A stretch of 64,000 bases of DNA, from contig JAAVEO010000001.1 in the NCBI GenBank assembly GCA_014801225.1, forward strand, positions 37,441-101,440, read 5' to 3'. Source of the DNA: Bacteroides sp. (GTDB lineage Bacteria > Bacteroidota > Bacteroidia > Bacteroidales > Muribaculaceae). How positions within the stretch are numbered: position 1 is the first letter of the stretch; the number at the start of each line of letters is the position of its first letter. The notes beneath the pieces are model-generated. The model had not been told where the DNA came from. It ran no database searches and was given only the letters and a program-made list of their open reading frames with translations. A program made the translations under genes and the position numbers. Shown here piece by piece: positions 61,291 through 64,000 of the stretch.

Positions 61291-62565
61291 ATGAAAAAAG
61301 ATATCAAAATCTGTGTGATAGGTCTTGGCTACGTAGGTCTCCCTCTCGCACGCCTCTTCTCAACCAAATATGCCACAATAGGCTTTGACATGAACGCAAA
61401 GCGTTGCGAAGCTCTTATGAAGGGACATGACGCAACTCTCGAAGTCAGTGACGAGCTTCTTCAAGACGCCATCAAGAATCATGGATTCAAATGCACTTCC
61501 GACATTGAGGAAATCAAGGACTGCAATTTCTATGTAGTTGCCGTGCCTACTCCCGTAGATGAAAACAATAATCCCGATCTTACTCCCCTCTATGGTGCTT
61601 CGACAACCGTCGGCAAGGTTATCAAACCCGGTGATATCGTGGTATATGAATCCACCGTGTACCCGGGTGTAACTGAAGACGAGTGTATCCCTGTAGTGGA
61701 GAAAGTCAGCGGTCTGAAGTTCAATAAAGACTTCTTCGCGGGATACTCTCCTGAAAGAATTAATCCCGGTGACAAGCTTCATACCGTAGAGAAAATCAAG
61801 AAAGTCACTTCCGGATCAACACCTGAAATTGGAAAAATTGTGAATGATGTCTACTCCAGCGTAATCACAGCCGGTACACATCTTGCTCCCACTATCAAGG
61901 TAGCAGAGGCGGCAAAAGTAATCGAGAACTCCCAGCGGGACATCAATATCGCGTTCGTCAACGAGCTTTCCAAGATATTCACACTCATGGGTATCGACAC
62001 TACTGATGTACTTGAAGCAGCCTCCACAAAATGGAACTTCCTCCCCTTCAAACCGGGACTGGTGGGCGGTCATTGCATCGGAGTGGATCCATACTACCTC
62101 GCGCAGTGTGCCCAGCGCTACGGCTATAACCCGGAGATTATTCTTGCCGGCCGTCGCATGAACGACGGAATGGGTGCCTACGTGGCCGACCGAGTCATCA
62201 AACTCATGCTCAAGAAAGGTATTCAGGTCCTTGACAGCCATATCATCATCTTCGGTTTCACATTCAAAGAAAATTGTCCTGATGTGCGCAATACTAAAGT
62301 TGTTGACATAGTAAAAGCTCTTCAGGAATACAATCTCAACATCACTATATATGACCCATGGGCAAACCCCGCTGCCGTGAAACACGAATACGGACTTGAA
62401 GTGGTGAACGAACTTCCGAAGGATGAGAAATTTGATGCAGCAATCGCCGCCGTAGCTCATCGCGAGTTCAATGATCTCGACATCACCACTGTGCTCAAAC
62501 CGAATCACGTCATCTTCGATGTAAAGAGCACCCGGAAAGTCTCTGAAATCGACGAGAGACTGTAA
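61291..62565 (+). CDS. UDP-N-acetyl-hexosamine 6-dehydrogenase (TviB/WbpO-like)
   Basis: This protein has 424 residues from ATG 61291. The NAD-binding motif is VIGLGYVGLPLA (9-20), the catalytic Cys262 is in GGHCIGVDPYYL, and SPERINPGDKLHTV is the hallmark of the TviB/WbpO/WecC type that acts on UDP-HexNAc rather than UDP-glucose. The protein oxidises C6 to give a uronic acid nucleotide sugar. It lies 17 bp after the epimerase gene. The polysaccharide made here probably contains an acidic N-acetylated sugar. Confidence 0.92.
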   Translation: MKKDIKICVIGLGYVGLPLARLFSTKYATIGFDMNAKRCEALMKGHDATLEVSDELLQDAIKNHGFKCTSDIEEIKDCNFYVVAVPTPVDENNNPDLTPLYGASTTVGKVIKPGDIVVYESTVYPGVTEDECIPVVEKVSGLKFNKDFFAGYSPERINPGDKLHTVEKIKKVTSGSTPEIGKIVNDVYSSVITAGTHLAPTIKVAEAAKVIENSQRDINIAFVNELSKIFTLMGIDTTDVLEAASTKWNFLPFKPGLVGGHCIGVDPYYLAQCAQRYGYNPEIILAGRRMNDGMGAYVADRVIKLMLKKGIQVLDSHIIIFGFTFKENCPDVRNTKVVDIVKALQEYNLNITIYDPWANPAAVKHEYGLEVVNELPKDEKFDAAIAAVAHREFNDLDITTVLKPNHVIFDVKSTRKVSEIDERL

Positions 62566-62596
62566 GATGTAATCAGCCACAAGATTACGACTATCA

Positions 62597-64000
62597 ATGC
62601 CTGAGGAACAAAAGAATAAAAGGATTGCAAAGAACGCCATAGCGCTTACTTTGAGAATGCTTCTGGTGATGATAATAGGATTGTTCACTACCAGAATAGT
62701 CCTAAAATCCCTTGGAGTCGTAGACTATGGTATATATGGAGTAGTAGGAGGTGTGATAGGCATGGCTTCATTCTTGAATTTTGCCATGGCCTCCGCCACC
62801 TCACGCTTCATTACCCTTGAATTAGGAAAGGGTAATGCGCAATCAATGAAGGAAGTCTTTTCCTCCTCCCTGCTAATTATGATGGGGTTATGCGGGTTGG
62901 TATTACTCCTCGCCGAGACAGTCGGACTATGGTTTCTCAACCACCGTATGGATTTCCCTTCGGACAAAATGTTTGCAGTCAATGTGTTGTACCAATTTAC
63001 AATCATTTCAATGATATTTTCATATACTCAGGTGCCGTATACAGCTGAGATTCTTGCACATGAGGATATGAAAATATATGCTTACATTGAAATTTTTAAC
63101 ACACTCTCAAAACTATTAATCGCCTATCTTCTGTATCTATTTGCAGATTACCGATTAATAATTTATGGGGCTCTTATTCTAGGATTATACCTTATCGTAA
63201 CTCTTTTCTATCGTTTCTTCGCACTACGTCATTACCCTGAGGCACGTCTCACTTTCCAAGTAAAAAAAGAAACGATAGTAGGTATGCTTAAATTCGCAGG
63301 ATATGACCTCTACGGAAATATGTGCGTCTCAATTAGAGGGCAAGGACAGCCAATCATTCTAAATATGTTTTTCGGAGTAGTGGCTAATGCCGGCGCCTCA
63401 ATAGCATCTACAATTTCCAATTGTCTTTCAGGTTTTACCAACACTGTATCTCAGGCTTTTCGTCCACAGATTATAAAGAACTATGGCTCCCATAATCTCT
63501 CAGAGATGCAGACAATGGTCATCCGGGCTGTTCAATTCTCTTTATTAGCATATAGCCTTATCACCATCCCGTTCTTAATTGAGACTCCGAGGATCATTTC
63601 TCTATGGTTGGGAGAAACTCCGCAATATGCTGTGGAATTTGTCCGATTAATGGCATTGTCAGTAGGATTCAATGCGCTCTCGGGCATCACAACCATCGCA
63701 ATCTATGCCCATGGGAATATTAGAAATGTCTCTTTCATAACAGGCTCGGTACATTTATTATCAATATTTACAGGCTATATAGTTCTGCGATATGGAGCCC
63801 CGGCATGGACAATCTATGGAGTGGGATTGGCATTAAACGTTGTCAATTTCTTCATTTCTCTTTTCTATCTCAAGAAATATATCAAAGTATTTCAGATAAA
63901 GAAATATATCTTGAAAATATTATATAGCATGATGGCAATATTAATAGCCATCCTTCCTGTTCTTTCTCTTCGCTATCTCTTACATTGGGATACTCCTTCT
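62597..64000 (+). CDS. Polysaccharide flippase (Wzx-like), C-terminus beyond window
   Basis: This frame of 468 residues, open at the right edge, starts at ATG 62597. It has about twelve hydrophobic helices and MOP-superfamily features such as the opening RMLLVMIIGLFTTRIVLKSLGVVDYGIYGVVGGVIGM. It should flip lipid-linked repeat units of the capsule across the inner membrane. It follows the dehydrogenase by 31 bp. The DNA becomes more AT-rich from about 63 kb, as is common within polysaccharide loci acquired by exchange. Confidence 0.9.
   Translation, partial: MPEEQKNKRIAKNAIALTLRMLLVMIIGLFTTRIVLKSLGVVDYGIYGVVGGVIGMASFLNFAMASATSRFITLELGKGNAQSMKEVFSSSLLIMMGLCGLVLLLAETVGLWFLNHRMDFPSDKMFAVNVLYQFTIISMIFSYTQVPYTAEILAHEDMKIYAYIEIFNTLSKLLIAYLLYLFADYRLIIYGALILGLYLIVTLFYRFFALRHYPEARLTFQVKKETIVGMLKFAGYDLYGNMCVSIRGQGQPIILNMFFGVVANAGASIASTISNCLSGFTNTVSQAFRPQIIKNYGSHNLSEMQTMVIRAVQFSLLAYSLITIPFLIETPRIISLWLGETPQYAVEFVRLMALSVGFNALSGITTIAIYAHGNIRNVSFITGSVHLLSIFTGYIVLRYGAPAWTIYGVGLALNVVNFFISLFYLKKYIKVFQIKKYILKILYSMMAILIAILPVLSLRYLLHWDTPS

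Overview
The window is chromosomal DNA of a Bacteroidales bacterium, most likely from the Muribaculaceae/Bacteroidaceae side of the order (inference, no database search was possible). The sequence supports this in several ways: a SusC-type TonB receptor; large secreted proteins whose C-termini resemble Bacteroidales T9SS sorting signals; a NusG-like UpxY protein at the head of a polysaccharide locus; no clear Shine-Dalgarno sites; and many intergenic matches to the Bacteroidetes promoter (TTTG, 19-20 nt, TAnnTTTG). Gene content is mostly housekeeping.

Layout. 1-8.5 kb (minus): lipoprotein, FtsX-type ABC ATPase and permease, orphan SusC-like receptor, sufB and a partial phoH. 8.6-18.2 kb: aspartate aminotransferase (plus), then secreted/surface proteins and an EamA transporter (minus). 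18.4-30.7 kb (plus): a structured non-coding stretch, a Rel (p)ppGpp enzyme, a PgpH-like c-di-AMP phosphodiesterase, two conserved unknowns, a SlyD-like isomerase, and a TolC-HlyD-two-permease efflux operon with no ATPase gene. 30.8-36.1 kb (minus): small unknowns, a PAS protein, lipoproteins, tRNA-Tyr and pfkA. 36.3-42.9 kb (plus): HAD phosphatase, ribF, upp, recF, a DUF721 protein, thioesterase, KdsD-like isomerase, TPR protein and ribH. 42.9-43.9 kb has no convincing large gene but carries two promoter-terminator units that look like non-coding RNAs. 43.9-54.1 kb mixes a flippase, a DUF2807 protein, dusB, an M16 peptidase, panB, a porin, a lipid A-type acyltransferase, luxS, a TRIC-family channel and a TPR membrane protein. 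54.3-57.5 kb (plus): rpoN, an unknown membrane-anchored coiled-coil protein and tRNA-Leu. 57.6 kb to the end: a capsule/exopolysaccharide locus.

The main discovery candidates lie in the right third. (1) A 22-bp perfect inverted repeat (57593-57614 and 57769-57790) flanks 154 bp that contain a consensus promoter pointing away from the polysaccharide genes. This has the architecture of a phase-variable invertible promoter caught in the OFF orientation. It sits upstream of a upxY-like gene, an unknown second gene, a UDP-GlcNAc 4-epimerase, a UDP-sugar dehydrogenase and a flippase. The inverted repeat is itself a hairpin followed by a T-run, so in the OFF state it should also stop the outward transcript. 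(2) Two families of short dispersed repeats were found. Family A is partly palindromic and has at least seven discrete copies plus a tandem array, all on the plus strand. Family B has three clear copies plus one degenerate copy. Both lie in intergenic DNA and also in frame inside the first two genes of the polysaccharide locus, where they add near-identical peptides (LVPHESFSSN and AAAGLSQGES). This recalls the palindromic elements that insert into Rickettsia genes. (3) A 17-bp tandem array derived from family A lies between two identical terminator hairpins.

Functions are inferred from protein sequence patterns read by eye. Promoter, terminator and RNA calls rest on motif and hairpin inspection and have not been tested.
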